The notes beneath the pieces are model-generated. The model saw only the letters and a list, made by a program, of their open reading frames with translations, made no database searches and was not told where the DNA came from. The position numbers and the translations under genes were made by a program. 64,000 bases of DNA from Corynebacterium sp. HMSC27B11 (GTDB lineage: Bacteria > Actinomycetota > Actinomycetes > Mycobacteriales > Mycobacteriaceae), in the NCBI RefSeq assembly GCF_001815985.1, contig NZ_KV823564.1:45986-109985 (forward strand), in the 5' to 3' direction. Each line of letters opens with the position of its first letter. Within the stretch, counting starts at the first letter, position 1. Below are positions 42,891 through 51,757 of this stretch, one piece after another.

Positions 42891-43857
42891 CCGGCGCGCG
42901 GCGATCGCGGGAACCGTCCTGGCCACCGGCCTGGGGTTGGCGTCCTGCACCATTCCCACCGACCACCGGGAAGAGGAGGAATCGACCGTGGCGCAGACCG
43001 GCTCCCGCGAGGCCGTGGGGCCCAAGCCCACGCGTGGGGCAGAACCGGACCGGGATGCGGGGCGGCGCGGGCCACGACCGACGGGGGAAGAGACCGCAGA
43101 GGGAGCACCCATCGGCCAGGCGACACTCGATGCGATCGTCCGGGAGGTCTCGACACGCTTTGGTGCTCAGGTTGGCGTGAGCCTCGGCAGCGGTGCCGGG
43201 GCCGTGCAGGCCGGCGCGCTGCGGGGCGAGTCCGAGCCAGCGTGGTCGACGATCAAGGTGCCGCTAGCTATCGCCGCGCTGCGCTCCGGGGGACGGGATA
43301 ACTCCGCCGCCGCCCGGGCCATCCAGTCCTCGGATAACGCCGCGGCGGAGCAGCTGTGGGCCTCGCTCGGCGGTGGGGCTGCTGCGGCCGAAAAGGTCGC
43401 GGCGGTGATCCGCGAGTACAGCGGCCAGGAGGTTTCGGTGCAGCCGACCGTCACCCGCCCGGGCTTCAGCGCCTATGGGCAGACCCGGTGGACGCTGGCG
43501 CAGCAGGCTGCCTTCGCTGCCGGCCTGGCGGAGGCAGCGGGCCAGGACCCGGCCGCCGGTGAGGTCTACCGGCTGATGGGGCAGATCATGCCGGGGCACG
43601 CCTATGGCATCGGTCAGCTGTCGGGGGCCGCCTTCAAGGGCGGTTGGGGGCCGGACGAAACCGGGGGCTATTTGGTCCGCCAGTTCGGCGTGGTGCCGGC
43701 AGGTGCGTTTGCCGGCGGCGGGGCTGGGGACGGCAGCGCCGCCGCAGCGGACGCTGTGGTGCCGATCGCGATCGCCGTGCGCGCTGCAGACGGGTCTTAC
43801 GAGACCGGCCAGCAGGTGCTCAACGCGATCGCACAGAAGCTCAGCGCTGGGGTGTAA
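42874..43857 (+). CDS. Beta-lactamase-fold lipoprotein (penicillin-recognising family)
   Basis: A 327-aa exported protein. The signal has a twin-arginine NRRAAIAG and a lipobox LASC (Cys about residue 25), followed by an acidic, Pro/Arg-rich linker of about 65 residues. The catalytic domain has the three active-site elements: SxxK in AWSTIKVPLA (about residues 122-125), SDN in QSSDNAAAEQLW (about 150-152) and KGG in AAFKGGWG (about 252). The Glu166-type omega-loop deacylation motif of class A beta-lactamases is not visible, so it is more likely a peptidase, transpeptidase-like or substrate-binding relative than an antibiotic-resistance enzyme. Translation is coupled to the upstream Gly/Gln-rich membrane protein. 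Confidence 0.75.
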   Translation: MSTSLNRRAAIAGTVLATGLGLASCTIPTDHREEEESTVAQTGSREAVGPKPTRGAEPDRDAGRRGPRPTGEETAEGAPIGQATLDAIVREVSTRFGAQVGVSLGSGAGAVQAGALRGESEPAWSTIKVPLAIAALRSGGRDNSAAARAIQSSDNAAAEQLWASLGGGAAAAEKVAAVIREYSGQEVSVQPTVTRPGFSAYGQTRWTLAQQAAFAAGLAEAAGQDPAAGEVYRLMGQIMPGHAYGIGQLSGAAFKGGWGPDETGGYLVRQFGVVPAGAFAGGGAGDGSAAAADAVVPIAIAVRAADGSYETGQQVLNAIAQKLSAGV

Positions 43858-43898
43858 CCGCGGGGCTTAATCGCCGAAGTTGAGCCGCCGGGCCCGCG

Positions 43899-43935
43899 CC
43901 TCCTGGGAGTTGCCGGGCCCCAGCCCCCCGGGAGG
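43899..43935. terminator. GC-rich inverted repeat between convergent genes
   Basis: CCTCCTGGG (43899-43907) and CCCGGGAGG (43927-43935) pair with one G-T wobble. No T-tract follows. Intergenic distance is 152 bases; the remainder holds two copies of CAAGCGACGCC 33 bases apart and otherwise nothing I recognise. Confidence 0.35.
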
Positions 43936-44009
43936 ACCGGACCCAAGCGACGCCCAGCCCCCGGAACGGGTGGGTTCAAGCGACGCCAGCCACGAATGCC
44001 CGGGCAGGC

Positions 44010-44891
44010 CTAGTCGGCCATCGCCTCCCACAGCTGGGCGTTGAACTCCGGCCAGCGGTCCTTGGACCAGTCGCCGAAAGGCTCGTCGGTGAGCACCACC
44101 GCGGCCAGCCCCTGGTCCGGGGCGAACCACAGGAAGGTGCCGGACTGCCCGAAGTGCCCAGCCACCGTGGCGGGCATGTTCTCGCCCATCCAGTGGGGGT
44201 GCTTCTCCCCGTGAATCTCAAAACCCAGGCCCCACGGGCACGGGGTCTGGCGCCCGTAGCCAGGCACCACGCCCACCAGGTCGGGGAACTGTACAGTCAG
44301 TGCCTCGGCCACGGTCTGCCCTGCGAGCAGCTTCGGGCGCAGGAACTCCTCGGTCAGGGTGGTCACCGCGGACGCCGAGGCGCTGAAGCCGTGGCCAGCG
44401 GAGCCCTCGACGGTGATCTCGATGCCCAACGGCTCGCAAATGCCAAGCCTCACGTACTCCGCGAAGGACATCTCGGTGGCCTGCTCGATGAAGCTGGCCA
44501 GCACCTCGTAGCCCGCCGAGGAGTAGATGCGCCGGGTGTGCGCCGGGCGCATCTGCCGGTGCTTCCGGAATTCGATGCCGGAGGCGTGGGAGAGCAGCTC
44601 GCGAACAGTCGGGGGCTCCTCGAAGGAGGGCACCAGCTCGGCCGGAACCTTGTCATCCAGCTCGAAGGCGCCCTCCTCGACGGCCATTAGGGTGGCGTAG
44701 GCGGTGATGAGCTTCGAGACGCTGGCCAGCTGGAAGACGTGCTCCATGTCGCCGTGGGTAACGACGTCAGCCTCGCCTCCCGTGCCGTCGGCGTCGTCCC
44801 CACCCCCGAGCGTGATGGCCGCGGCCGCCACGTTGTTCACCGGCCAGTCCGCGACCTGGTTGAGCACATCCGTGATTGCGGAATCAGTCAT
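44010..44891 (-). CDS. Serine hydrolase, class C beta-lactamase/esterase family
   Basis: A 293-aa cytosolic-type beta-lactamase-fold hydrolase. The nucleophile motif SxxK is QLASVSKLITAY at about residues 55-66; the second active-site element is IYSSAGYEVL (YxS/N-like Tyr) at about 142. No signal peptide is present, which argues against periplasmic PBP function; members of this group are esterases or D-aminopeptidases. The ATG 44889-44891 is used with GCGAG six bases upstream; a TTG at 44903 is closer to an AAAGGA and could be the start. It lies downstream of acp on the same strand with a 43-base gap. Confidence 0.75.
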   Translation of the reverse strand: MTDSAITDVLNQVADWPVNNVAAAAITLGGGDDADGTGGEADVVTHGDMEHVFQLASVSKLITAYATLMAVEEGAFELDDKVPAELVPSFEEPPTVRELLSHASGIEFRKHRQMRPAHTRRIYSSAGYEVLASFIEQATEMSFAEYVRLGICEPLGIEITVEGSAGHGFSASASAVTTLTEEFLRPKLLAGQTVAEALTVQFPDLVGVVPGYGRQTPCPWGLGFEIHGEKHPHWMGENMPATVAGHFGQSGTFLWFAPDQGLAAVVLTDEPFGDWSKDRWPEFNAQLWEAMAD

Positions 44892-44934
44892 GCTTACTCG
44901 CAAATGTCCTTTCTCGGTGCTGTCCCATCGCCGT

Positions 44935-45342
44935 CTAGTTGTCCGCCTGCCGGGCCTCGATGAGCTCGGCGAATTCCTTCACCGTCATGCTGGCTTGCAG
45001 GTCCATCTCGTCGATGCGCACCCCGAACTTATCCTCGGCCTGGGTGATGATGTCGATCCGCGAGAGCGAATCGATCGCGAGGTCCTCCTCGATCCGGGCG
45101 TTCGGGGTGATCTCCTCCAGGGGCAGGCCAGAGGCAGCCTCGATGATGCGGGCCAGCCCGGCAGCCACCCCGGCCTCCTCGGCGGGAGCCTCCGCGGCCT
45201 TAGCCTTCGCAGTGGACCCCGAAGCCTTCGCGGCGGGTTCCTCACCAGCCGCGCCGACCGAGCCGCCGAGGGCCGCGGCGAGCTTGGCCTTCGCGTCCTC
45301 GGAGAGGCCGGATTGCGGGGCGGCAGAAGAATTCTCGGGCAT
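44935..45342 (-). CDS. Acyl carrier protein with long Ala/Lys/Glu N-terminal extension
   Basis: A 135-aa ACP. The domain starts about residue 57; the phosphopantetheine serine is Ser92 in LAIDSLSRIDI. The N-terminal half is an Ala-, Lys- and Glu-rich, probably disordered region; ordinary bacterial ACPs are about 80 aa. Mycobacterial AcpM has a C-terminal extension instead. The gene sits between aceE and a hydrolase; a related acp is near aceE in C. glutamicum. Likely carrier for fatty or mycolic acid synthesis, or for a dedicated small pathway. AGGAAG precedes the ATG, within a doubled CTTCCTGAAC in the + strand (45350-45377). Confidence 0.82.
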   Translation of the reverse strand: MPENSSAAPQSGLSEDAKAKLAAALGGSVGAAGEEPAAKASGSTAKAKAAEAPAEEAGVAAGLARIIEAASGLPLEEITPNARIEEDLAIDSLSRIDIITQAEDKFGVRIDEMDLQASMTVKEFAELIEARQADN

Positions 45343-45378
45343 TGCTTACCTTCCTGAACGTCCTAAACTTCCTGAACC

Positions 45379-48207
45379 TTAAGCCTTCGTCGGGTTGCCG
45401 ACGTTCAGGTCCTCGGCGGCCTTGATGGCGATCTTCCGATCAATCTTCCCCTCACGAGCCAAGCTGAGCAAAGTAGCAACCACGATGGACTCGGCGTCGA
45501 TGTTGAAGTACCGGCGGGCGGCGGCGCGGGTATCGGAGAAACCAAAGCCATCGGCACCCAGGTTGATGAAATCACCCGGCACCCAGCGGCGCACCTGCTC
45601 GTGCAGCGCGGTAGCGAAGTCGCTGACCGCGATGAACGGGCCGTCGTAGCCCTCCAGCACCTGCTGGATATACGGAGTGCGCGGCTCCTCGCCCGGGTTG
45701 CGCAGCTCCTCCAGCCCGGCCTCCTGGCCGTCGCGAGCCAGCTCGTTCCAGCTGGTCACGGAGAAGATATTGGTGTTGACCCCGTACTCGGCGAGCATCT
45801 GCTTTGCGCGGATGGCCTGGCCCATGCCCACACCGGAGGCGAGGATATTCGCGGTGTGCTCCAGTTCCTCGGCCTCGCCCGCGTCCCCGGTGATGCCCTC
45901 GTCGATGCCGACCAGCTTCTCCGCCGGGCTCCACAGGTAGATGCCCTTGAGCAGCCCCTCGACGTCCAGGTTCTCTGGCTGGGCAGGCTGGTGCATCGGC
46001 TCGTTGTAGACGGTGAGGTAGTAGATGACGTCCTCACCCTGGCCGTTGCCGTCCGGGCCGGAGCCTTCGCCGTACATGCGCTGCACGCCGTCGCGCAGGA
46101 TGTGGGCGATCTCGTAGGCGAACGCCGGGTCGTAGGTCACGACGGCCGGGTTGGTGGTCGCCAGAACAGGGGAGTGGCCGTCCATGTGCTGCAGCCCCTC
46201 GCCGGTCAGGGTGGTGCGCCCGGCGGTTGCGCCGATTAGGAAACCGCGGCTCATCTGGTCGGCAGCCGCCCAGATGGAGTCCCCGGTGCGCTGGAAGCCG
46301 AACATCGAGTAGAAGATGTACAGCGGGATCATGGCCTTGCCGTGGGTGGCGTAGCTGCTGCCGGCGGCGATGAAGCTGCCCACGGAACCGGCCTCGGTGA
46401 TGCCTTCGTGGAGGATCTGGCCGTCCTTGGCCTCCCGGTAGCTCAGCATCAGGTCGTGGTCCACCGGGGTGTAGTTCTGCCCGTGGGTGTTGTAGATCTT
46501 CAGCGTCGGGAACCACGAATCCAGCCCGAAGGTGCGTGCCTCGTCCGGGATGATCGGCACCAGGCGCTCGGCCATGGTCTCGTCGCGCATGAAGTCACGC
46601 ACGATGCGCACCAGCGCCATGGTGGTGGCGACCTTCTGCTTGCCGGAGCCCTTCAGTGCGCTGCGCATGGTCTCCACCTCGGGCACGGCGAGCGGCTCGA
46701 AGCGCTGGCGGCGCTCCGGCAGGAAGCCGCCGAGCTCCTTGCGGCGGTTCAGCATGTACTCGATCTCCGGGGCGTCCGCGCCGGGGTGGTAGTACGGCGG
46801 CAGCTCGGGGTCCTTCTCCAGCGTTTCGTCGCTGATGGGGATGTCCTGCTTGGTGCGGAACTGCTTCAGGTCCTCGAGGCTGAGGCTCTTCATCTGGTGG
46901 GTGGCGTTGCGGCCCTCGAAGTTGTGGCCCAGGCCGTAGCCCTTAATCGTGTGCGCGAGGATGACGGTCGGCTGGTCCTTCGTCTCCATCGCGCGGGCGT
47001 AGGCGGCGTAGATCTTGCGGTAATCATGGCCGCCGCGGGGCAGCGCCCAGATCTCCTCGTCGCTCATGTCCTCGACGAGCTTCTTGGTGCGGGGGTCGCG
47101 GTTGAAGAAGTGCTCACGGACGTAGGCGCCGTCGTTGGCCTTGAAGGTCTGGTAGTCACCGTCCGTGGTGTTGTTCATGACGTCCACGAGCGCGCCGTCC
47201 TGGTCCTTTTCGAGCAGTTCGTCCCACTCACGGCCCCAGATGACCTTGATGACGTTCCAGCCGGCACCGCGGAAGAAGCTCTCCAGCTCCTGGATGATCT
47301 TCGTATTGCCGCGGACTGGCCCGTCGAGGCGCTGGAGGTTGCAGTTCACGACGAAGGTGAGGTTGTCCAGGTTGTGCAGCGCGGCCATCTGGATCGCGCC
47401 GCGGGATTCCGGCTCGTCCATTTCGCCGTCGCCGAGGAAGGCCCAGACGTGCTGTTCGGAGGTGTCCTTCAGGCCGCGGTCGTGCAGGTAGCGGTTGAAG
47501 CGTGCCTGGTAGATCGCGTTGAGCGGGCCCAGTCCCATGGAGACGGTGGGGAATTCCCAGAACTCGGGCATGCCGTGCGGGTGCGGGTAGGAGGGCAGCC
47601 CGACCTCTGGCTTGGAGGCTTCCTGGCGGAAGGCGTCCAGCTGCTCTTCGCTGAGGCGGCCCTCGAGGTAGGCGCGGGCGTACATGCCGGGGGAGGCGTG
47701 GCCCTGGAAGAAGATGTGGTCGCCGCCGCCGGGGTGGTCCTTGCCGCGGAAGAAGTGGTTCAGCCCGACCTCGTAGAGGGGTGCGGCGGAGGCGTAGGTG
47801 GAGATGTGTCCGCCCACCCCGATGCCGGAGCGCTGGGCGCGGTGCACCATGATCGCCGCGTTCCAGCGGGTCCAGCGGCGGTAGCGCTTCTCCATCTCCT
47901 CATCACCGGGGAATTCCGGCTCCATGGTGGTGGGGATGGTGTTGACGTAGTCGGTGGAGGTCAGCGGCGGCAAGGGCACACGCTTGGCGGTGGCGCGCTC
48001 GAGGAGGCGGAGCATGAGGTAGCGGCCGCGGTCCGGGCCGGCGTTGTCGAGCAGCCCGTCCAGGGAGTCCATCCACTCCTGGGTTTCCTCCGGGTCGCTG
48101 TCGACGAGGTAGGACGCCACCCCGTCGCGGATGTTGCCGAAGTGGGTGTCCTTCCCGGCGCTGGGTGTGCGACGGTCCTCGGAGTCTGGGTGCGGCTTGT
48201 TGGCCAT
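45379..48207 (-). CDS. aceE: Pyruvate dehydrogenase E1 component (homodimeric)
   Basis: A 942-aa homodimeric E1 that decarboxylates pyruvate with thiamine diphosphate and transfers the acetyl group to E2. The ThDP motif is [10 protein letters not shown] with the closing NCNLQRLDG about 27 residues later. The start region has [17 protein letters not shown] [17 protein letters not shown] and [16 protein letters not shown]-terminal acceptors such as [18 protein letters not shown] are also present. Length agrees with actinobacterial AceE. The ATG 48205-48207 has GAGGAGG upstream. The -10 candidate at 48246-48251 gives a leader of about 30 bases. Confidence 0.95.
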   Translation of the reverse strand: MANKPHPDSEDRRTPSAGKDTHFGNIRDGVASYLVDSDPEETQEWMDSLDGLLDNAGPDRGRYLMLRLLERATAKRVPLPPLTSTDYVNTIPTTMEPEFPGDEEMEKRYRRWTRWNAAIMVHRAQRSGIGVGGHISTYASAAPLYEVGLNHFFRGKDHPGGGDHIFFQGHASPGMYARAYLEGRLSEEQLDAFRQEASKPEVGLPSYPHPHGMPEFWEFPTVSMGLGPLNAIYQARFNRYLHDRGLKDTSEQHVWAFLGDGEMDEPESRGAIQMAALHNLDNLTFVVNCNLQRLDGPVRGNTKIIQELESFFRGAGWNVIKVIWGREWDELLEKDQDGALVDVMNNTTDGDYQTFKANDGAYVREHFFNRDPRTKKLVEDMSDEEIWALPRGGHDYRKIYAAYARAMETKDQPTVILAHTIKGYGLGHNFEGRNATHQMKSLSLEDLKQFRTKQDIPISDETLEKDPELPPYYHPGADAPEIEYMLNRRKELGGFLPERRQRFEPLAVPEVETMRSALKGSGKQKVATTMALVRIVRDFMRDETMAERLVPIIPDEARTFGLDSWFPTLKIYNTHGQNYTPVDHDLMLSYREAKDGQILHEGITEAGSVGSFIAAGSSYATHGKAMIPLYIFYSMFGFQRTGDSIWAAADQMSRGFLIGATAGRTTLTGEGLQHMDGHSPVLATTNPAVVTYDPAFAYEIAHILRDGVQRMYGEGSGPDGNGQGEDVIYYLTVYNEPMHQPAQPENLDVEGLLKGIYLWSPAEKLVGIDEGITGDAGEAEELEHTANILASGVGMGQAIRAKQMLAEYGVNTNIFSVTSWNELARDGQEAGLEELRNPGEEPRTPYIQQVLEGYDGPFIAVSDFATALHEQVRRWVPGDFINLGADGFGFSDTRAAARRYFNIDAESIVVATLLSLAREGKIDRKIAIKAAEDLNVGNPTKA

Positions 48208-48245
48208 GGCGTGCCTCCTCGCTTAAGGGGTTGTTCTTCCTCCCC

Positions 48246-48251
48246 AGCCTA
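48246..48251 (-). promoter_or_regulatory. -10 candidate of aceE
   Basis: TAGGCT on the minus strand about 38 bases upstream of the ATG, followed by a purine-rich leader with a GAGGAGG ribosome site. No convincing -35 is visible. The rest of the 281-base aceE/DUF3052 interval shows no further structure. Confidence 0.35.
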
Positions 48252-48487
48252 CGTATTCGGGGTCGGTGGTGGGAGGGTGTGATGCGTGGACTAACCGGTG
48301 GCTGGCGCGGTGTGCGGCACGGCGCGGGGGGGTACGCGGTGACGCTTTATTGCTGAGGCGGGGCCGGCGACTGGGAAGAAACCTGAAAAATGTGTCTCAG
48401 CTTAAGGTCTGCTGTGTTAGCTTGGGTCACATTAGATGATCAGCAAGGAGCTGGTCTTGAGCTACACCAGAAAGGTTTTTCACAACA

Positions 48488-48931
48488 GTGGGTAACACTC
48501 CCAGCGCCCCAGTCCGCGACGAGAAAGGCTCGGAGGGACTGAATTGCGCAGAGCTGCTGGAGGTTTCCAGCGGCACGATCATTCAGGAGCTCGGCTGGGA
48601 TGAGGACTGCGATTCCTCGATCAGTGAGGCCCTCGAGGACGCAATCGGCGAGGAATTGCTGGGCCCGGATACCGACGAGCTCGTTGACGTGGTGCTGTTG
48701 TGGTGGCGCGAGGAGGACGGCGACCTGGTCGACGGGCTGATGGACGCCAACCGTTCCTTGAGTGAGGACGGTCGCGTCTGGGTGCTGACCCCGGCACCAG
48801 GCCTGGAGAACTCTATTCAGCCGGGCGAGGTCGCGGAGTCCGCGCAGCTGGGTGGCATGGTCCAGACCGGTTCGGAGCGTCTGGGCGACTGGCAGGCTGC
48901 GTGCCTGGTCGCGCGCGGCGCGAAGCGTTAA
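48488..48931 (+). CDS. DUF3052 family protein
   Basis: A 147-aa acidic protein of the DUF3052 family, found beside aceE in corynebacteria and mycobacteria (Rv2239c-like). It contains IIQELGWDEDCDSSI, DVVLLWWREEDGDL and a C-terminal MVQTGSERLGDWQAACLV block. No signal peptide or span. The start codon is GTG, with AAAGG 13 bases upstream. The function is unknown; association with the pyruvate dehydrogenase gene is conserved and may be regulatory. Confidence 0.8.
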   Translation: MGNTPSAPVRDEKGSEGLNCAELLEVSSGTIIQELGWDEDCDSSISEALEDAIGEELLGPDTDELVDVVLLWWREEDGDLVDGLMDANRSLSEDGRVWVLTPAPGLENSIQPGEVAESAQLGGMVQTGSERLGDWQAACLVARGAKR

Positions 48932-48966
48932 CCCTGGACGTATTTGCCCCGCCGGGACGGCTGGGC

Positions 48967-48972
48967 TAATCT
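48967..48972 (+). promoter_or_regulatory. -10 element of tRNA-Val
   Basis: TAATCT 14 bases upstream of the first tRNA base, consistent with a start a few nucleotides before the mature 5' end. Confidence 0.45.
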
Positions 48973-48985
48973 CTCTAGCTGTTGC

Positions 48986-49058
48986 GCGCTCTTAGCTCAG
49001 CTGGAAGAGCAACTGGTTTACACCCAGTAGGTCGGCGGTTCGAACCCGTCAGAGCGCA
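48986..49058 (+). tRNA. tRNA-Val (TAC)
   Basis: A 73-nt cloverleaf: acceptor GCGCTCT/AGAGCGC with discriminator A, D-arm AGCTCAGCTGGAAGAGC, anticodon stem ACTGG/CCAGT with loop TTTACAC and anticodon TAC at 49019-49021, T-arm GGCGGTTCGAACCCGTC (one G-T pair). CCA is not encoded. Confidence 0.92.
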
Positions 49059-49065
49059 CCGAGTC

Positions 49066-49107
49066 AAACCCTTGCGAGCAGTAGGTTCGCGAGGGTTTCT
49101 TTTTATT
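49066..49107 (+). terminator. Rho-independent terminator after tRNA-Val
   Basis: AAACCCTTGCGA (49066-49077) pairs with TCGCGAGGGTTT (49087-49098) with one wobble, then CTTTTTATTT. Confidence 0.75.
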
Positions 49108-49324
49108 TCACGCACATGTGACGCTGTTGCGTGGGGTGAAAGCCTGGAAAGCCACAGTGTCGTCGGGAGATCCTCGGGGGAATCTGTGTATTGGCCGCAG
49201 TGGCGCGGCGTCCGCGGGTTCTTGAGCGCCGGGGAGGGCGGGCTAGAGTTGTTTCTCGTAAAGCGAGTCCTTTGCTAGCCGGGTCTTTGCCGGCAGCAGG
49301 CAGGCCCAATGGGAGGAATGAACG

Positions 49325-50407
49325 ATGGCGGTCGATCCACAGCGCGGCCAGGAGCCGAAGCGCGGCTTTCGGGCTTTTTTGACGCCGGGCTGGATCCTCT
49401 CGGCTGTCTTCGTGCTGTTGTTCACCTACTTCGCCTTCAACACCTTGGCGCCCTGGCAGCTGGGGAAGAACACCAAGCGCACGGAGTTCAACGACCGGCT
49501 CAAGGCCGCGATGGAGCAGGCCCCCGTGCCCGTCTCGGAGGTGCTGCCGACCGAGCCTGCGAAGCCGGTGGAGGAGGCCCAGGAGTGGCGCCACGTCAGC
49601 CTGCAGGGAAAGCTGCTGCCGCAGCAGGAGGTGCTGCTGCGCAACCGTCCTGTGGAGTCCGCGCCCGCCTACCAGGTCATCACGCCATTCAAGACCACGG
49701 ATGGCGCCACGGTGCTGGTCAACCGCGGGTGGGTGCCTGCGGAGAGCGGGGATAATCGCCCGGAGCTGATCGCGAAGGCCCCAGGCACGGAGATGGAGCT
49801 GACCGGCTACGTCCGCTTGGGGGAGGGCAAGAACGACCGCGGGGTGATCCACGCGGAGGGTGCTAAGCAGACCACCAGCGTGAACGCCGAGCAGATCGGC
49901 GCGGCGATGGGCCTGACGCTGGCGCACGATTACGTGCAGCTCGACGAGCAGTCCACCGAGGCCATCACTGATCGCGCCGGGGACGCAGGGGTCGCACCGC
50001 ACCCGATTCCGCTGCCCAAGATCGAGTCTGGGCCGTATCTTTCCTATGGCATTCAGTGGATCGCCTTCGGCATCATCGCCCCGATCCTGCTGGGGTGGTT
50101 CATCTGGTCGGAGATCAAGGAGCGCCGCCGCGAGCAGCTGGAAAACGAGCAGCTGGCCACGGCGGGCGCTGCTGCGGACGCATCCCCGAGCGAGGGGGAG
50201 AAGGCGGCAGTCGGTGCTGAGGGTGCTGGCACCGAGCAGGCTATGGACGCTGGTGCGGCAGCGGGGGACGTCTTCACCGAACCGTCGCGGGAGACACAGC
50301 GCCAGGAGGCACAACGCCAAGAGGACGCGATGGCCGCCCGTTACGGCAAGGCGGCCAAACGCCGCGGCTTCGGCTGGAGCCAGCCGGGAGACGGCGAGCG
50401 TTTCTAA
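49325..50407 (+). CDS. SURF1 family protein
   Basis: A 360-aa membrane protein of the SURF1/Shy1 family, which helps assemble cytochrome c oxidase with haem a. Two helices flank an extracytoplasmic domain: PGWILSAVFVLLFTYFAF at about residues 21-38 and a second at about 238-260 (GIQWIAFGIIAPILLGWFIW). Family motifs include LAPWQLGKN, EWRHVSLQGKL, LLRNRP and VLVNRGWVP. A charged tail of about 100 residues ends with RRGFGWSQPGDGERF, encoded in a sequence that is duplicated directly downstream. GGGAGGAATGAACG precedes the ATG. It is followed by convergent ptpA. Confidence 0.88.
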   Translation: MAVDPQRGQEPKRGFRAFLTPGWILSAVFVLLFTYFAFNTLAPWQLGKNTKRTEFNDRLKAAMEQAPVPVSEVLPTEPAKPVEEAQEWRHVSLQGKLLPQQEVLLRNRPVESAPAYQVITPFKTTDGATVLVNRGWVPAESGDNRPELIAKAPGTEMELTGYVRLGEGKNDRGVIHAEGAKQTTSVNAEQIGAAMGLTLAHDYVQLDEQSTEAITDRAGDAGVAPHPIPLPKIESGPYLSYGIQWIAFGIIAPILLGWFIWSEIKERRREQLENEQLATAGAAADASPSEGEKAAVGAEGAGTEQAMDAGAAAGDVFTEPSRETQRQEAQRQEDAMAARYGKAAKRRGFGWSQPGDGERF

Positions 50408-50462
50408 CTACACAGCGCCGCGGCTTCGGCTGGAATCAGCCGGGAGACGGCGAGCGTTTCTA
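50360..50462 (+). repeat. 47-bp direct duplication at the SURF1 3' end
   Basis: The last codons and stop of SURF1 (50360-50406) recur at 50416-50462 with only two changes (GC to AT). The period is 56 bases, so the second copy is out of frame with the gene and noncoding. Each copy carries a CGGCTGG-2 nt-CAGCCG hairpin; the two changes replace a G-C by a G-T and keep the fold. Confidence 0.8.
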
Positions 50463-50497
50463 GCCCACCGCGACTGCCGCGGCGTCCTGAAGCCCCG

Positions 50498-51022
50498 CTA
50501 GTTCTCCTGCTCGTCGAGGATCGACTCGATGAACTCGATGATGCCCGGCACGGCGGCCTCGATTTCCTCGGCGGCGCTCGCGAAATCCGCTTCAGTGCCG
50601 TAGTAGGGGTCCGCGACCTCGGGGTGTGGGCGATCCACGGTCACGCTCGCGGGGTCGAAGGCTCGGTAGAGGTGGATCTTCTGCGGGTCTACGCCCTGGC
50701 GCTTCAGTCCCGTGACGTGCCCCTTATCCATCGCGAGGAAGATATCCGCGGCCTCGTGTTCCGGGCCGAAGGTCGCGGCGACGTGCTCGGAGCCGTCGTA
50801 GCCCTGATCGGCCAGCTGTTTGACTGCCCGCGGGTCCGCGCCATCCCCGACGTGCCAATCGCCCAGGCCGCAGGAGCTGACGGTGATGTTGTGCAGGCGG
50901 GGATCGTCGCTCTTCGCGAGCGCGTCCGCCAGCATGATTTCTCCCATCGGGGAGCGGCAGATGTTGCCGGTGCACACGACGGTGATGAGGGATAGGGGCT
51001 TGGCCGCGTCAGGGTCAGGCAT
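50498..51022 (-). CDS. ptpA: Low-molecular-weight protein tyrosine phosphatase (PtpA-like)
   Basis: A 174-aa phosphatase. The catalytic P-loop VCTGNICRSP (Cys17, Arg23 in CxxxxxR) is at the N terminus and the general-acid loop DPYYG is at about residue 138. An N-terminal stretch of nine residues precedes the domain. In Mycobacterium tuberculosis the SURF1-PtpA pair (Rv2235, Rv2234) is followed by a HAD protein, as here, which supports orthology. ATG 51020-51022 is preceded on the minus strand by AGGAAGC. It can be secreted in mycobacteria; no export signal is visible. Confidence 0.9.
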   Translation of the reverse strand: MPDPDAAKPLSLITVVCTGNICRSPMGEIMLADALAKSDDPRLHNITVSSCGLGDWHVGDGADPRAVKQLADQGYDGSEHVAATFGPEHEAADIFLAMDKGHVTGLKRQGVDPQKIHLYRAFDPASVTVDRPHPEVADPYYGTEADFASAAEEIEAAVPGIIEFIESILDEQEN

Positions 51023-51097
51023 AGCTTCCTTTGGTGCTTCTCGGTTCGTGGGCTGCGTGCTCTGGGCGGCGGATTCTCGCCGCCCGTATCACGAGCT

Positions 51098-51751
51098 TTA
51101 GTGCTGCTCAACGATGCTTTTGAGTTCTTCCGTGGTGTTGGCAACCAGGGGGACCTGGGCCAACTCTTGCTGACTACCATAACCCCAGTTGACCAGCACG
51201 CAATCTATCCCCTGGCTCGTAGCACCCTGCGCGTCGTGTTTGCGGTCGCCGATCATGAGGAACTGGGAGGGCTCCGTTTCGTGGTCGGCGTTGATGAGTC
51301 CCATCACATAGGCGACGACGTCCTGCTTGTGCTGTCGCGGTCCGCCGTCATCTTCGGCGGTTCCGAGGTAGTCGAAGTACTCCAGCAGCCCGAAGTGCTT
51401 CAGTGCGCGTAGGGCACCGGAGTAGGACTTGGACGTCGCGGTGGCCAGGATGTGGCCCTCCTCCCGCCAGGTGGACAGCAGTTCCGGGATGCCGGGGAAA
51501 AGGGCGGAATCCAGCCAGCCGCCGTTGGACTGGTGCTCGCTGTAATCGGCCATGACTGTGTCGACCTGTTCAGCAGGCACGCCTGCAGCGGCGATGGAGT
51601 CCCGCATCGGGGGACCGGGCAGCCCGCGGAGGAAATCCTCGTCCGGGATGGCGTACCCGTGGGTGCTCAGCGCGTGGATGAAGGAGGCGCGGATGCCGGG
51701 GTAGGAGTCGATGAGGGTGCCGTCGACGTCGATAAGCAGGATCTTTCTCAT
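51098..51751 (-). CDS. HAD hydrolase (PtkA-like position)
   Basis: A 217-aa HAD phosphatase-fold protein with a C1/C2 cap. Motif I is ILLIDVDGTLID (Asp8 and Asp10), motif II is ATATSKSYSG, the motif III lysine is in QHKQDVVAYV, and motif IV is LMIGDRKHDAQGA. It is likely a phosphoglycolate-type or related phosphatase. In M. tuberculosis the neighbouring HAD protein is PtkA, described as a tyrosine kinase that modifies PtpA, so context raises that idea, without direct sequence evidence here. ATG 51749-51751 follows GGAGGGC. It starts immediately before a 22-bp repeat array on the minus strand. Confidence 0.78.
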   Translation of the reverse strand: MRKILLIDVDGTLIDSYPGIRASFIHALSTHGYAIPDEDFLRGLPGPPMRDSIAAAGVPAEQVDTVMADYSEHQSNGGWLDSALFPGIPELLSTWREEGHILATATSKSYSGALRALKHFGLLEYFDYLGTAEDDGGPRQHKQDVVAYVMGLINADHETEPSQFLMIGDRKHDAQGATSQGIDCVLVNWGYGSQQELAQVPLVANTTEELKSIVEQH

Positions 51752-51757
51752 GCCCTC

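Noticed and set aside
42874..43857. Class A beta-lactamase / antibiotic resistance gene
   Set aside because: SxxK, SDN and KGG are present but the deacylating Glu166-type region is not recognisable; resistance cannot be claimed.
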